64,000 nucleotides of DNA from Prevotella sp. E13-27. GTDB taxonomy: Bacteria; Bacteroidota; Bacteroidia; Bacteroidales; Bacteroidaceae. Positions 1 to 7,525 of this stretch are shown piece by piece. The notes beneath the pieces were generated by a model. That model saw only the letters and a list, made by a program, of their open reading frames with translations. It was not told the DNA's origin and did not search any database. The stretch spans positions 434,001 through 498,000 of the forward strand of contig NZ_JALPSC010000002.1 of the NCBI RefSeq assembly GCF_023217965.1. Direction: 5' to 3'. Position 1 is the first letter of the stretch, and every line of letters starts with the position of its first letter. The position numbers and the translations under genes were made by a program.

Positions 1-2199
1 GACCGCGAACATATAGATCCTGAGAGTTTCACTTGGCAGACATGTGTGGATATTGATGACCCTGCGTTGGTGGAGCACGCCAACATGATGTCTGAGAAGC
101 TGGACGTGCAGATTGGCGGTGAGTGGCAGGGCATGATGCTACATAAGGACTATTCGGCTCGCCGAAAGTTGCACATCGATATTCGTCTGCCGATGGGTAT
201 GACGGTGCCTGAGGCGCAACGTGCCTATTGCAAGGCGCTGAGTACGGACAGCATGACTATCGTGGCCGACACATCATGCTTTACGCCTGAGAGGTTCATC
301 TATATTACCCCTGCCGACTATGAGATTTATCGTGCTGACGGGTGGTATGAGCAGCTTTCTGAAGAAGAGATTGCTATGCGTAGGAAGGCTTATACGGATA
401 GAGGTTTGAGCATTGACGGGCGTACCGAGGATGGTTCATATTTTGACCCAGGCGATGACACACCGACACCTTCGCCTGTGGCACCAACTATTATTCCGTT
501 GGCTCCTGCCGAGAATGCTGTGGTCAATGAAAGGAAGTATCCGCAGGACTTCAAAGGGGTGACCTATACCGACATTATCCGCGAGTACTGGCGCAGGACA
601 GGCGGCGAACCCAGCGAGGGTGAACGCAACAAGCGCCTGCATCAGTTGGCGGCTAATCTGAGGGCTATCACCGACAATAACGAGGAGTGGCTGCTGGAGG
701 TGATGCCTCGATACGGATTGTCTGCTCAGGAAATGAGAGGCATTATCCACTCAGCCTGCAAAGAGCCAACGAAAGGCTCGCGACTGATAGATCAGATTGT
801 TGAGAGTGAAGAGTTAAGAATGAAGAATGAAGAATTTCTTGCCGAGCAAGCGTCCAAAGGCCGAGCGGCTACCGCCATTGATGAATCCGATGATGGGAGC
901 GCGGAAGCAAACTCTAAACTCTACACTCTCCGTTCTAAACTTCCGATAGGATTAAAAGAGAGTCTTGTGGGTGTGCCCGTGGCAATGCACATGCCTGTGC
1001 TGTGTTCGTTGATGCCGTTGGCGGCTGCATATGCCGACCAGGTGGAGGTGCGCTATTGCGACGGCGAGATGCAGAAGTTGGGTATGATGTCGATTATCTA
1101 CGGCGAACAGGCATCAGGTAAGTCGGTCTGTAAACATGCCGTTAACATCTGGAAACGTCAGTTGGACGATGAGGATGCCTTGGCTCGTAAGCGTGAAGAC
1201 GAGTGGAAGGAGCGCAAGAAGAGTCGCAAGGCCAACGAGAAGGCTCCTGAAGACCCGAAGGTGCTGATTCGTGTGGTGCCAGTGACGGTGAGCTGTTCTA
1301 CGCTGTTGAAGCGACTGAAGAATGCCAACGGTCATACACTCTTCTCGTTTGGCGAGGAGCTGGACACGCTGCGCAAGACTAATGGTGCTGGCTCGTGGTC
1401 GTCGAAATACGACATCTATCGCCTGGCATTTGACCCTATAGACTCTGAATGGGGGCAGGACTACAATAGCGACCAGGCTGAGTCGGGAGTGGTAAAAGTG
1501 GCGTATAACTGGTCGATGCTGGGTACCAGTGGGGCTGTCAGAAAGTGCTTTAAGTCAGACAACGTAGAAAATGGTCTTTCCAGCCGTATCCTGCTGGCTG
1601 AGATGCCCGACACCTCGTTTGCCAAGATGCCTCGCTATGGACGTCGTACGATGGACGATGAATCGAAGATTCAGGAGGCCGTCACCAGATTGCGCTCGTA
1701 CAGCGGCTATGTGGACACACCACGTCTCCGTAAGGCCATCGACCAATGGGTGGAAGAGCAGCGCGTAGTGGCTTTGAAAGACATTGACCACGTAAAGGAT
1801 ACCTATCGCCGTCGTGCCGCTGTCATCGGCTTTCGCTGTGGGGTTATCTTCCACCTGCTGACGGGTCGCGTGAAGGAAAGCAACGCTTGCTTGGAATTTG
1901 CCACCATGATGGCCGACTACTGCCTGAATCAGCAAATCAAGGTGTTTGGCGCCAGCCTGCAAAATCAGTATGTGGATGCCCAGCAAGAGTGTCAGCGCTA
2001 TGGTGCCAACAACAGCATCTTCGACCAACTGCCGCCTACGTTTACGGCTGATGATTTGGCAGCGCTGAAGCCTGGCAACGTACCACGAAACTCCATCATC
2101 AAGATTATCTCGCGTTGGAACCGCGACGGCTGGGTGGTGAAAGTGGACACGAAGCGCTGGAGTAAAACAAAAAGTGACAATGACAAAATGACATCGTGA
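1..2199 (+). CDS. VirE_N (BT4734-like) / DUF3987 primase-helicase-like protein, 5' partial
   Basis: The reading frame is open from the first base, so the gene starts upstream; a GTG at 46 is only an internal candidate. The N-terminal part (to about nt 420) resembles the BT4734-like VirE N-terminal domain. The C-terminal half (about nt 940-1660) resembles DUF3987, with Walker A GEQASGKS at nt 1102-1125 and an acidic strand FSFGEELDTL near nt 1340-1370. Family knowledge: such proteins sit in repeated Bacteroidales cassettes with HU-like and amidase genes and are thought to be primase/helicase-related; their role is unproven. Oddity: between the domains (about nt 800-935) is a low-complexity insertion that matches a repeat also found inside the gene at 41700-43256. 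The 3' end is rich in TGACA repeats, like the end of the VapE gene at 56909. Confidence 0.8.
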   Translation, partial: DREHIDPESFTWQTCVDIDDPALVEHANMMSEKLDVQIGGEWQGMMLHKDYSARRKLHIDIRLPMGMTVPEAQRAYCKALSTDSMTIVADTSCFTPERFIYITPADYEIYRADGWYEQLSEEEIAMRRKAYTDRGLSIDGRTEDGSYFDPGDDTPTPSPVAPTIIPLAPAENAVVNERKYPQDFKGVTYTDIIREYWRRTGGEPSEGERNKRLHQLAANLRAITDNNEEWLLEVMPRYGLSAQEMRGIIHSACKEPTKGSRLIDQIVESEELRMKNEEFLAEQASKGRAATAIDESDDGSAEANSKLYTLRSKLPIGLKESLVGVPVAMHMPVLCSLMPLAAAYADQVEVRYCDGEMQKLGMMSIIYGEQASGKSVCKHAVNIWKRQLDDEDALARKREDEWKERKKSRKANEKAPEDPKVLIRVVPVTVSCSTLLKRLKNANGHTLFSFGEELDTLRKTNGAGSWSSKYDIYRLAFDPIDSEWGQDYNSDQAESGVVKVAYNWSMLGTSGAVRKCFKSDNVENGLSSRILLAEMPDTSFAKMPRYGRRTMDDESKIQEAVTRLRSYSGYVDTPRLRKAIDQWVEEQRVVALKDIDHVKDTYRRRAAVIGFRCGVIFHLLTGRVKESNACLEFATMMADYCLNQQIKVFGASLQNQYVDAQQECQRYGANNSIFDQLPPTFTADDLAALKPGNVPRNSIIKIISRWNRDGWVVKVDTKRWSKTKSDNDKMTS
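804..935. repeat. Composite repeat inside the DUF3987 gene
   Basis: GAGTTAAGAATGAAGAATGA tract, then a GC-rich block (836-876) and an AACTCTAAACTCTACACTC tract (about 908-927). The same parts occur at 42117-42228, and weaker blocks at 46073-46101 (inverted) and 58586-58626. Confidence 0.8.
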
Positions 2200-2220
2200 C
2201 ATTAAGGTATTTAAATCATC

Positions 2221-2667
2221 ATGGAATTAGTATTAACTAGAATAGCAAAGCGCAAGACCTACACGATAGGCAGGCTTGCCATCATCAAAGAGGTGAGCGA
2301 GGAATACAAAACCTACGAAGAGGAGGAGTATTTCTGCGACACGCTGGAACCCACGTGGCGCAACTACAAGCACGGCGGTCGCAAAATAAAGGGCTGCTCT
2401 GCCATACCCGAAGGGCGTTACGCAGTGGTCATCTCTTATTCGCCAAAGTTTGAGCAGTGGTTGCCCATTCTGCTGGGAGTGCCCAACTTCAGTGGCATAC
2501 GCATCCACGCAGGCAACGCCTCTGCCGACACCGAGGGCTGCATCCTCGTTGGCAAGAATAAGATTGTGGGTCAGCTGGTAGATTCGCGCATCTGGCTACA
2601 CCGTCTGAAAAAGAAAATCGTAGAGGCCAAAGACCGCGGCGAGGCTGTATGGATTACAGTGAAGTAA
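2221..2667 (+). CDS. DUF5675 family protein
   Basis: A 148-residue protein 21 nt after the DUF3987 gene, probably co-transcribed with it. Residues 93-111 carry IRIHAGNASADTEGCILVG, the conserved core of DUF5675, with a His and a Cys spaced somewhat as in L,D-transpeptidase-type catalytic sites. No signal peptide is visible. The related cassette at 55641-58776 has an Amidase_2 gene in the equivalent position, so this protein may be the peptidoglycan-related member of this cassette (inference). A bidirectional hairpin terminator follows at 2712-2744. Confidence 0.75.
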   Translation: MELVLTRIAKRKTYTIGRLAIIKEVSEEYKTYEEEEYFCDTLEPTWRNYKHGGRKIKGCSAIPEGRYAVVISYSPKFEQWLPILLGVPNFSGIRIHAGNASADTEGCILVGKNKIVGQLVDSRIWLHRLKKKIVEAKDRGEAVWITVK

Positions 2668-2711
2668 AAAGATTATACAAAGTCACTTCTGTGTAGAGGT
2701 AATAAAACAAA

Positions 2712-2744
2712 GAAAAGGAAGCACTTTTTGCTTCCTTTTTCTTT
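2712..2744. terminator. Bidirectional intrinsic terminator
   Basis: Stem AAGGAAGC / GCTTCCTT (2715-2722 and 2730-2737) with T-rich sequence on both strands. It lies between the DUF5675 gene (+) and tRNA-Thr copy 1 (-), so it can serve both. A near copy is at 4477-4506. Confidence 0.75.
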
Positions 2745-2745
2745 G

Positions 2746-2819
2746 AGCCTCTTGTCGGATTCGAACCAACGACCCCGAGATTACAAATCACGTGCTCTGG
2801 CCAACTGAGCTAAAGAGGC
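2746..2819 (-). tRNA. tRNA-Thr (TGT), copy 1
   Basis: The reverse complement folds as a full cloverleaf: acceptor GCCTCTT/AAGAGGC, D arm GCTCAGTTGGCCAGAGC, anticodon loop TTTGTAA with anticodon TGT, T arm with GGTTCGAATCC. CCA is not encoded. Its 74 nt are identical to copy 2. The SRP RNA promoter that drives copy 2 is absent upstream here, so it may be poorly expressed. Confidence 0.93.
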
Positions 2820-2965
2820 GAGTGGGCAAGGATTGTAGAGAAAGTTGAGTGTTTTGCCTAACAGATGACAGAATAGGAAATTGGGCTGATGAAAGTAGGA
2901 AATGTGATTGTTGGGGATTAAAATAATGCTGAAAATGTAATTTTTGGCTTATATTTTGCGAATTG

Positions 2966-2998
2966 TTTGGTTGTTTTGATTGAAAAGTGTAATTTTGC
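2966..2998 (+). promoter_or_regulatory. Promoter of the AAA/DUF4143 ATPase gene
   Basis: TTTG at 2966-2969, 20-nt spacer, -7 box TAATTTTGC at 2990-2998; this fits the Bacteroidetes consensus. The first copy of the 33-bp-period repeat overlaps the -7 box. Confidence 0.75.
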
Positions 2999-3059
2999 AG
3001 CACTAAATTTTATTGAAAAGTGTAGTTTCTTGCTACAAAAAGTTATTGAAAAGTGTAAA
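2979..3059. repeat. Three TTGAAAAGTGTA repeats, exact 33-bp period
   Basis: TGAAAAGTGT starts at 2981, 3014 and 3047, each exactly 33 bp apart, between the -7 box and the start codon at 3065. The same-face spacing and overlap with the promoter suggest operator sites, perhaps for autoregulation by the ATPase (inference). A weaker match lies at 2930. Confidence 0.8.
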
Positions 3060-3064
3060 TTGCC

Positions 3065-4429
3065 ATGCTGTACAGAAAGATTACATCGTACATCGAGGAC
3101 TATCTGAAGTCCGATAATGACAAGATTCTGATACTGGAGGGAGCCCGCCAGATAGGTAAGTCGTTCAGTATTCGTGAGGTGGGTACACGTCTGTACCCGA
3201 ACTTCGTGGAAATCAACTTCGTGGAGGATGACGAGGGCGAGCAATTGTTCAAGAACATCCATAAAAAGGAAGACTTCTACCTGACTCTCAGTATGGTCGC
3301 TGGTGACAAACTTAATATTCGCGATGATACGCTGGTTTTCCTCGACGAGATTCAGCACTACCCTCAGTACCTCACTATGCTGAAGTTCCTGCGCGAGGAT
3401 AACCGCTATCGTTATATAGCCAGTGGTAGTCTGTTGGGTATCACCCTGAAAGACACCACCTCCATCCCTGTAGGCAGTATCACCATCAAAGACATGTTCC
3501 AACTCGATTTTGAGGAGTTCCTGATTGCCAATGGTTTCGGCACTGAGGCTATTGACATGCTGCGCAAGGCATACGATAACCGCCAGAGTCTTTCGGAAGA
3601 GCATCACAACCATGTGCTCGACCTGTTCCGTCGCTATCTGCTGGTGGGTGGATTGCCCGATGCCGTCAATACTTACCTCGAAACGCATAACATTGTGAGG
3701 GTGCGCGAGGTGCAGGATGGCATCCGTAGCCTTTATGCCAGTGACGCTTCCAAGTATGAGAAAGAGCACAACAAGAAGTTGCTCATACGCCGTATCTACG
3801 AGATGATCCCCTCGCAGATGGAAAACAAGAAGAAGCGTGTGGTGGCTCAAAACATTCGTGACAAGAAGGGCGACCGTTTCGACCAGTACAAGGAAGAGTT
3901 CGAGTACATGATGTCATCAGGTATTTCCTTGGCAGTCAACGCCATATCCAATCCTCATTTCCCGTTGAGTGAGTCACTCCAAAAGAATCTATTGAAGCTC
4001 TATCTGAACGATGTGGGCCTCCTTACTGGCATACTCTATCGAAACAACATCCGTCCCATTCTCGACGATGTTCGCAGTATCAATCTCGGTTCTGTCTATG
4101 AGAATGTGGTAGCTCAGGAACTTCGAGCACATGGTCATAAGCTCTACTATTACGACAACCGCAAGCAGGGCGAGGTTGACTATCTGGTTGACAACCACAC
4201 CACAATGAGCGCCCACCCGATAGAGGTTAAGTCGGGTAAGGACTACACAGAGCATAGTGCCCTCAACAATCTGCTGAAGAATCCTGAGTACAATGTCCTT
4301 GCGGCCACTGTTGTTTCCAACGAGCGTAAGGTCTATCAAGAAGGCAAGATTACATATATGCCCGTCTATTTCGTTATGTTTATGGAAGCCGATGCACCTC
4401 AGACTGATGAAGAAGCATATATTTTTTAG
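3065..4429 (+). CDS. AAA (AAA_14) ATPase with C-terminal DUF4143
   Basis: A 454-residue protein with Walker A GARQIGKS at residues 26-33 and Walker B LVFLDEIQ at 90-97. The C-terminal third is DUF4143-like, with EVDYLVD near residue 369 and IEVKSGK near 386; this acidic/lysine pattern resembles PD-(D/E)XK nuclease folds. Family knowledge: these ATPases are abundant and variable in Bacteroidetes and of unknown function. The gene stands alone between duplicated tRNA-Thr segments, with an operator-like array over its promoter. It may be a mobile or selfish accessory gene (inference). Confidence 0.85.
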   Translation: MLYRKITSYIEDYLKSDNDKILILEGARQIGKSFSIREVGTRLYPNFVEINFVEDDEGEQLFKNIHKKEDFYLTLSMVAGDKLNIRDDTLVFLDEIQHYPQYLTMLKFLREDNRYRYIASGSLLGITLKDTTSIPVGSITIKDMFQLDFEEFLIANGFGTEAIDMLRKAYDNRQSLSEEHHNHVLDLFRRYLLVGGLPDAVNTYLETHNIVRVREVQDGIRSLYASDASKYEKEHNKKLLIRRIYEMIPSQMENKKKRVVAQNIRDKKGDRFDQYKEEFEYMMSSGISLAVNAISNPHFPLSESLQKNLLKLYLNDVGLLTGILYRNNIRPILDDVRSINLGSVYENVVAQELRAHGHKLYYYDNRKQGEVDYLVDNHTTMSAHPIEVKSGKDYTEHSALNNLLKNPEYNVLAATVVSNERKVYQEGKITYMPVYFVMFMEADAPQTDEEAYIF

Positions 4430-4476
4430 GTGGTTCGAGAAGCGGAAAGTGAGAGGTTAGAGGTTAGAAAACAAAG

Positions 4477-4506
4477 AAAAGGAAGCACTTGCTGCTTCCT
4501 TTTTTC
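4477..4506. terminator. Bidirectional intrinsic terminator
   Basis: Stem AGGAAGCA / TGCTTCCT followed by a T run on the plus strand and AT-rich sequence on the minus strand. It ends the ATPase gene (+) and the SRP RNA-tRNA-Thr unit (-). Confidence 0.7.
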
Positions 4507-4509
4507 TTG

Positions 4510-4583
4510 AGCCTCTTGTCGGATTCGAACCAACGACCCCGAGATTACAAATCACGTGCTCTGGCCAACTGAGCTAAAGAGGC
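4510..4583 (-). tRNA. tRNA-Thr (TGT), copy 2
   Basis: Same 74-nt cloverleaf as copy 1. It lies directly downstream of the likely SRP RNA on the same strand and shares its promoter. Confidence 0.95.
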
Positions 4584-4585
4584 GG

Positions 4586-4685
4586 GTGGGCAAGCTGTCT
4601 GTATCGCGCCGCTACAACCAAGTACCTTTGCTACGTTCCCGTCCTGGAGGATTCCGAGGGAGCTGGCCGTACAGGACTTGCCCAT
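4586..4685 (-). ncRNA. ffs: Likely signal recognition particle RNA (4.5S type)
   Basis: On the minus strand this is a long hairpin of about 100 nt closed by TGGGCAAG / CTTGCCCA, with a second stem TACAG / CTGTA. The apical part CCAGGACGGGAACGTAGCA has the SRP domain IV layout: a GGAA tetraloop and flanking internal loops AGG..AGCA. A good -7 box lies just upstream and tRNA-Thr follows. Assignment is by pattern only; a covariance-model search would settle it. Confidence 0.7.
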
Positions 4686-4707
4686 GTGGTTTTGTTTTTT
4701 TGCGGCT

Positions 4708-4737
4708 GCAAAGGTACAACAATAAATTCAGAAATCG
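4708..4737 (-). promoter_or_regulatory. Promoter for the SRP RNA-tRNA-Thr unit
   Basis: On the minus strand: -7 box TACCTTTGC (4708-4716) with TTTG about 20 nt upstream near 4737. Transcription would start about 4702, just before the SRP RNA. Confidence 0.75.
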
Positions 4738-4811
4738 CAAATAGTGGTTCGAAAAATGTGGAATTTAACTTATTTTTGTAGCTGTTGCGGCCTTATATGG
4801 TAGAAAATGAG

Positions 4812-4820
4812 TAATTTTGC
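4812..4820 (+). promoter_or_regulatory. -7 box for the DUF4199-to-Crp operon
   Basis: TAATTTTGC 30 nt upstream of the start codon at 4850. It is the only good promoter before a run of six closely packed or overlapping genes to 9222. Confidence 0.65.
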
Positions 4821-4849
4821 AGCGGAAATTAATATATTAAGACCATTTG

Positions 4850-5404
4850 ATGACAGCTGATGAGTATATACAACTGAAGGCTTTCGCACGTCTTGACGGC
4901 GTGTGGCTGGCGTTGTTGTGGACTTTTTGCTTTGCCAGCTACCTGCTGGGAATGGAGAATGCGCTGATGGGGTGGATGGCTATGCTTCTGCTGGTATGGG
5001 TGCCTTTCTTCGTGGCAAAGAGGGTGAGACTGTTTCGTGACAATGCGCGCGATGGGGCGATATCGTTCCTGAGAGGGTGGGGCTATGTGGCACTGATGTT
5101 CTTCTATGCCAGCGTGCTCTTCGCCATAGTGCAGTATGCCTATTTCGCATATATAGACCAGGGATATTTCGTTTCGATGATGCAGAAGGCTGTCAACGCG
5201 CCTGAGATGGCGAGTCAGATGGCGCAGTATGAGGGAATGAAGGAGATGCTGGACGAGGCGCTGCAGGAGTATGCACAGACGCGTCCCATTGACCTTGCCA
5301 TAAACTTCCTCACGATGAACCTGATGATAGGTTTCCTGCTAGGAATGCCAATTGCTGCTGTGGTGAGGCGCAGCGAGGCTGTGAATAATGTGGATAAAAA
5401 ATAA
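4850..5404 (+). CDS. DUF4199 family membrane protein
   Basis: A 184-residue protein with four apparent membrane segments (about 17-32, 40-58, 75-97, 148-165) and a charged middle region. The ATG at 4850 is chosen over the TTG at 4847. It resembles DUF4199 proteins, which in Bacteroidales commonly sit just before a family 2 glycosyltransferase, as here (17-nt gap). The biochemical role is unknown. Confidence 0.75.
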   Translation: MTADEYIQLKAFARLDGVWLALLWTFCFASYLLGMENALMGWMAMLLLVWVPFFVAKRVRLFRDNARDGAISFLRGWGYVALMFFYASVLFAIVQYAYFAYIDQGYFVSMMQKAVNAPEMASQMAQYEGMKEMLDEALQEYAQTRPIDLAINFLTMNLMIGFLLGMPIAAVVRRSEAVNNVDKK

Positions 5405-5421
5405 AATAAATAATTGATATA

Positions 5422-6375
5422 ATGGATATTTCTGTAATCATACCTCTTTATAATGAGGAGGAGTCTATAGGTGAACTCTATAAGTGGATAGAGCGGGTGA
5501 TGGATGAGAATCATTTCAGCTATGAGGTGATATTCGTCAGCGATGGCTCTACTGACCGTTCATGGCAGATAATAACGGAGCTGAAGAACGAGTCGGAGCA
5601 TGTTCACGGCATTAAGTTCCGCCGTAATTATGGTAAGAGTCCGGCTCTGTACTGTGGCTTTGCGCAGGCACAGGGCGACGTGGTGATAACCATGGATGCC
5701 GACCTGCAGGACTCGCCCGACGAGATACCTGAGCTCTTCCGCATGATAAAGGAGGATGGCTACGATCTTGTGAGCGGATATAAGCAGAAGCGCTATGACC
5801 CACTGTCGAAGACGCTGCCCACAAAGCTTTTCAATGCTACGGCACGCAAGGTGAGCGGCATTAAGAACCTGCATGACTTCAACTGTGGTCTGAAGGCTTA
5901 TCGCAAGGATGTGGTGAAGAATATTGAGGTTTATGGCGAGATGCACCGCTATATTCCATATCTGGCAAAGAATGCAGGCTTCGACAAGATAGGCGAGAAG
6001 GTGGTGCACCATCAGGCACGCAAGTATGGCGAGTCGAAGTTCATGGGATGGAACCGTTTCGTGAATGGCTATCTGGACCTGATAACGCTGTGGTTCCTGA
6101 GCACCTTCGGCAAAAAGCCTATGCATGTGTTCGGATTCCTGGGCTCGCTGGTGTTCTTCATTGGTTTCATATCGGCATTCATCATTGGTGCTGACAAGCT
6201 GTGGTGTCTGGCCAACGGTATTCCTCAGCGACTGGTGACCGACTCTCCTTATTTCTACATCGCGCTGACGATGATGATTATTGGCACGCAGATGTTCCTT
6301 ACTGGCTTCGTGGCTGACTTGGTGAGCCGCTCGTCTTCTAATCGCAATGATTACCAGATTGAACAGACCATATAA
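5422..6375 (+). CDS. Family 2 glycosyltransferase (GtrB/DPM1-like)
   Basis: A 317-residue protein with a GT2 N-terminal domain: IIPLYNEEESI at 6-16, DGSTD at 41-45, and metal-binding DADLQD at 92-97. Two membrane helices near the C-terminus (about 232-256 and 275-302) match the polyprenyl-phosphate glycosyltransferase type, which transfers a sugar to a lipid carrier at the inner membrane. The acceptor and sugar cannot be read from the sequence. Confidence 0.88.
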   Translation: MDISVIIPLYNEEESIGELYKWIERVMDENHFSYEVIFVSDGSTDRSWQIITELKNESEHVHGIKFRRNYGKSPALYCGFAQAQGDVVITMDADLQDSPDEIPELFRMIKEDGYDLVSGYKQKRYDPLSKTLPTKLFNATARKVSGIKNLHDFNCGLKAYRKDVVKNIEVYGEMHRYIPYLAKNAGFDKIGEKVVHHQARKYGESKFMGWNRFVNGYLDLITLWFLSTFGKKPMHVFGFLGSLVFFIGFISAFIIGADKLWCLANGIPQRLVTDSPYFYIALTMMIIGTQMFLTGFVADLVSRSSSNRNDYQIEQTI

Positions 6376-6379
6376 TTAA

Positions 6380-6432
6380 GGGAGTTAAAGAAGTTAATGA
6401 AGTTAAAGAAGTTAAAGAAGTTAATGAAGTTA
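6380..6432 (+). repeat. 9-bp tandem repeat across the start of the DUF6452 gene
   Basis: About six units of the type GTTAAAGAA / GTTAATGAA cover the spacer and the first codons of the next gene. Units are a multiple of three, so copy-number change would keep frame but add or remove KLK-type residues and alternative ATGs (6397, 6424). Confidence 0.85.
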
Positions 6433-6882
6433 AAGGGCTTGGCTGTTCTGCTTGTCATCTGTGCTGTGGCATGCACTTCGATAGAGTGTCCTGTGCAGAA
6501 CAGGGTGCTTAGTGTGTATGCCGTGGAGGACACGCTGAAGGACACGCTGACCATACTGACCACTCGCAAGAATAGAAAAGATACGATACTCTTAAACTCG
6601 AGCCAAAACACCACAAAGTTCTCGTTGCCAATGAGTTATCAGAATAGTGTCGATACGCTGATATTCAAGACTACACGCCTCGTGGCTACTGACACTGTGT
6701 GGGTGGAGAAGACAAACATGGCGCACTTTGAGTCAGTGGATTGTGGCATGTCCTATTTCCACGACATCAAGTCGGTGCGCTCCACACATGTGGGTATTGA
6801 CACTATAACAATCACTAAATCGTTTGTCGATTATGACAATAAGACCTCGCATCTCAGCATCCGTTTCAAGAGCCGCAATTAG
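6397..6882 (+). CDS. DUF6452 family lipoprotein
   Basis: 161 residues from the ATG at 6397, or 152 from 6424. The lipobox VACTS puts the acylated Cys at residue 26 (first start). The mature part is a beta-rich domain with several conserved Cys. It pairs with the next gene (DUF6048), a synteny common in Bacteroidales. Function unknown. The N-terminus is built from a 9-bp repeat, so the true start is uncertain. Confidence 0.75.
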   Translation: MKLKKLKKLMKLKGLAVLLVICAVACTSIECPVQNRVLSVYAVEDTLKDTLTILTTRKNRKDTILLNSSQNTTKFSLPMSYQNSVDTLIFKTTRLVATDTVWVEKTNMAHFESVDCGMSYFHDIKSVRSTHVGIDTITITKSFVDYDNKTSHLSIRFKSRN

Positions 6883-7525
6883 TCTGCTGCTCATGGCTGC
6901 CAGCTGTGTGGGAGTTAGTGCACAGAGCGTGTGGCGGCTGGAAAAGGACACCATACCATTGTTCCGTGGCTTCGCCGTGTCGTTTGACCTGGCAGGCTTC
7001 GCTCAGATGCAGCTGGGCACCTACGGACAGTATGAGGGTGCCCTCAGGCTGAACCTTCATGACCAGTATTTCCCCATTGTGGAGCTGGGTCTTGGCAGGG
7101 CTAACCATGAGGATGACGAGGTGACGGGCATATCATATAAGACCAGTGCGCCTTATTTCCGTGTGGGTGCCGATGTTAATATTATGAACAACAAGCACAC
7201 AGGCAACCGTGTGTTCGTGGGTCTGCGCTATGGCTACACCAACTATAAGGTGGACATACACCATGCAACGTTTGCTGACCCCACATGGGGATGGGACACC
7301 ACCTACGACGTAAGCGGGGCGAAGTGCAACCAGCACTGGGGAGAGATTCTCTTCGGACTCGACGCGAAGGTCTATGGTCCGCTGCATATAGGATGGAGTG
7401 GGCGCTACAGGTTCCGTCTCTCGCACAAGGATGGCGAAATGGGCAAGACATGGTATGTGCCTGGCTATGGCATACAAGACTCATCAGTATTAGGTTATTC
7501 ATTCTATGTTTCGTTTGACATATAA
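6833..7525 (+). CDS. DUF6048 family protein, predicted outer-membrane beta-barrel
   Basis: 230 residues from the ATG at 6833, overlapping the previous gene by 50 nt. A signal peptide ends near VGVSAQ. The rest alternates in the way of a small beta-barrel (GLRYGYTNY, RYRFRLS, final aromatic YSFYVSFDI). It resembles DUF6048, the usual partner of DUF6452; the two may form one envelope complex (inference). Confidence 0.75.
   Translation: MTIRPRISASVSRAAISLLLMAASCVGVSAQSVWRLEKDTIPLFRGFAVSFDLAGFAQMQLGTYGQYEGALRLNLHDQYFPIVELGLGRANHEDDEVTGISYKTSAPYFRVGADVNIMNNKHTGNRVFVGLRYGYTNYKVDIHHATFADPTWGWDTTYDVSGAKCNQHWGEILFGLDAKVYGPLHIGWSGRYRFRLSHKDGEMGKTWYVPGYGIQDSSVLGYSFYVSFDI

Larger units (their letters stand above)
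2704..2830. repeat. 127-bp direct repeat, left copy (terminator + tRNA-Thr + SRP RNA end)
   Basis: Near-identical to 4468-4594. It includes the terminator hairpin, the whole tRNA-Thr and the GTGGGCAAG that is the 3' end of the SRP RNA in the right copy. The two copies bracket the ATPase gene at 3065-4429. The left copy has only this SRP RNA remnant, so the right copy looks ancestral. Confidence 0.85.
4468..4594. repeat. 127-bp direct repeat, right copy
   Basis: Partner of 2704-2830, same length, differing only in the hairpin loop and a few flanking bases. It contains the terminator, tRNA-Thr copy 2 and the SRP RNA 3' end. Confidence 0.85.

Noticed and set aside
1555..2202. Minus-strand frame of 215 residues opposite the DUF3987 gene
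   Set aside because: It lies entirely within a well-supported P-loop gene, has no promoter or recognisable domain, and its residues mirror the codon pattern of the true frame.
2918..3850. Minus-strand frame of 310 residues over the ATPase gene
   Set aside because: Antisense shadow. The repeated LHFSI phrase in it comes from the 33-bp repeat array, whose period is a multiple of three.
2704..4594. Classical integrase-mediated tRNA attachment sites
   Set aside because: No integrase gene is present and the repeat spans the full tRNA plus both flanks, which is not how tyrosine integrases duplicate sites.
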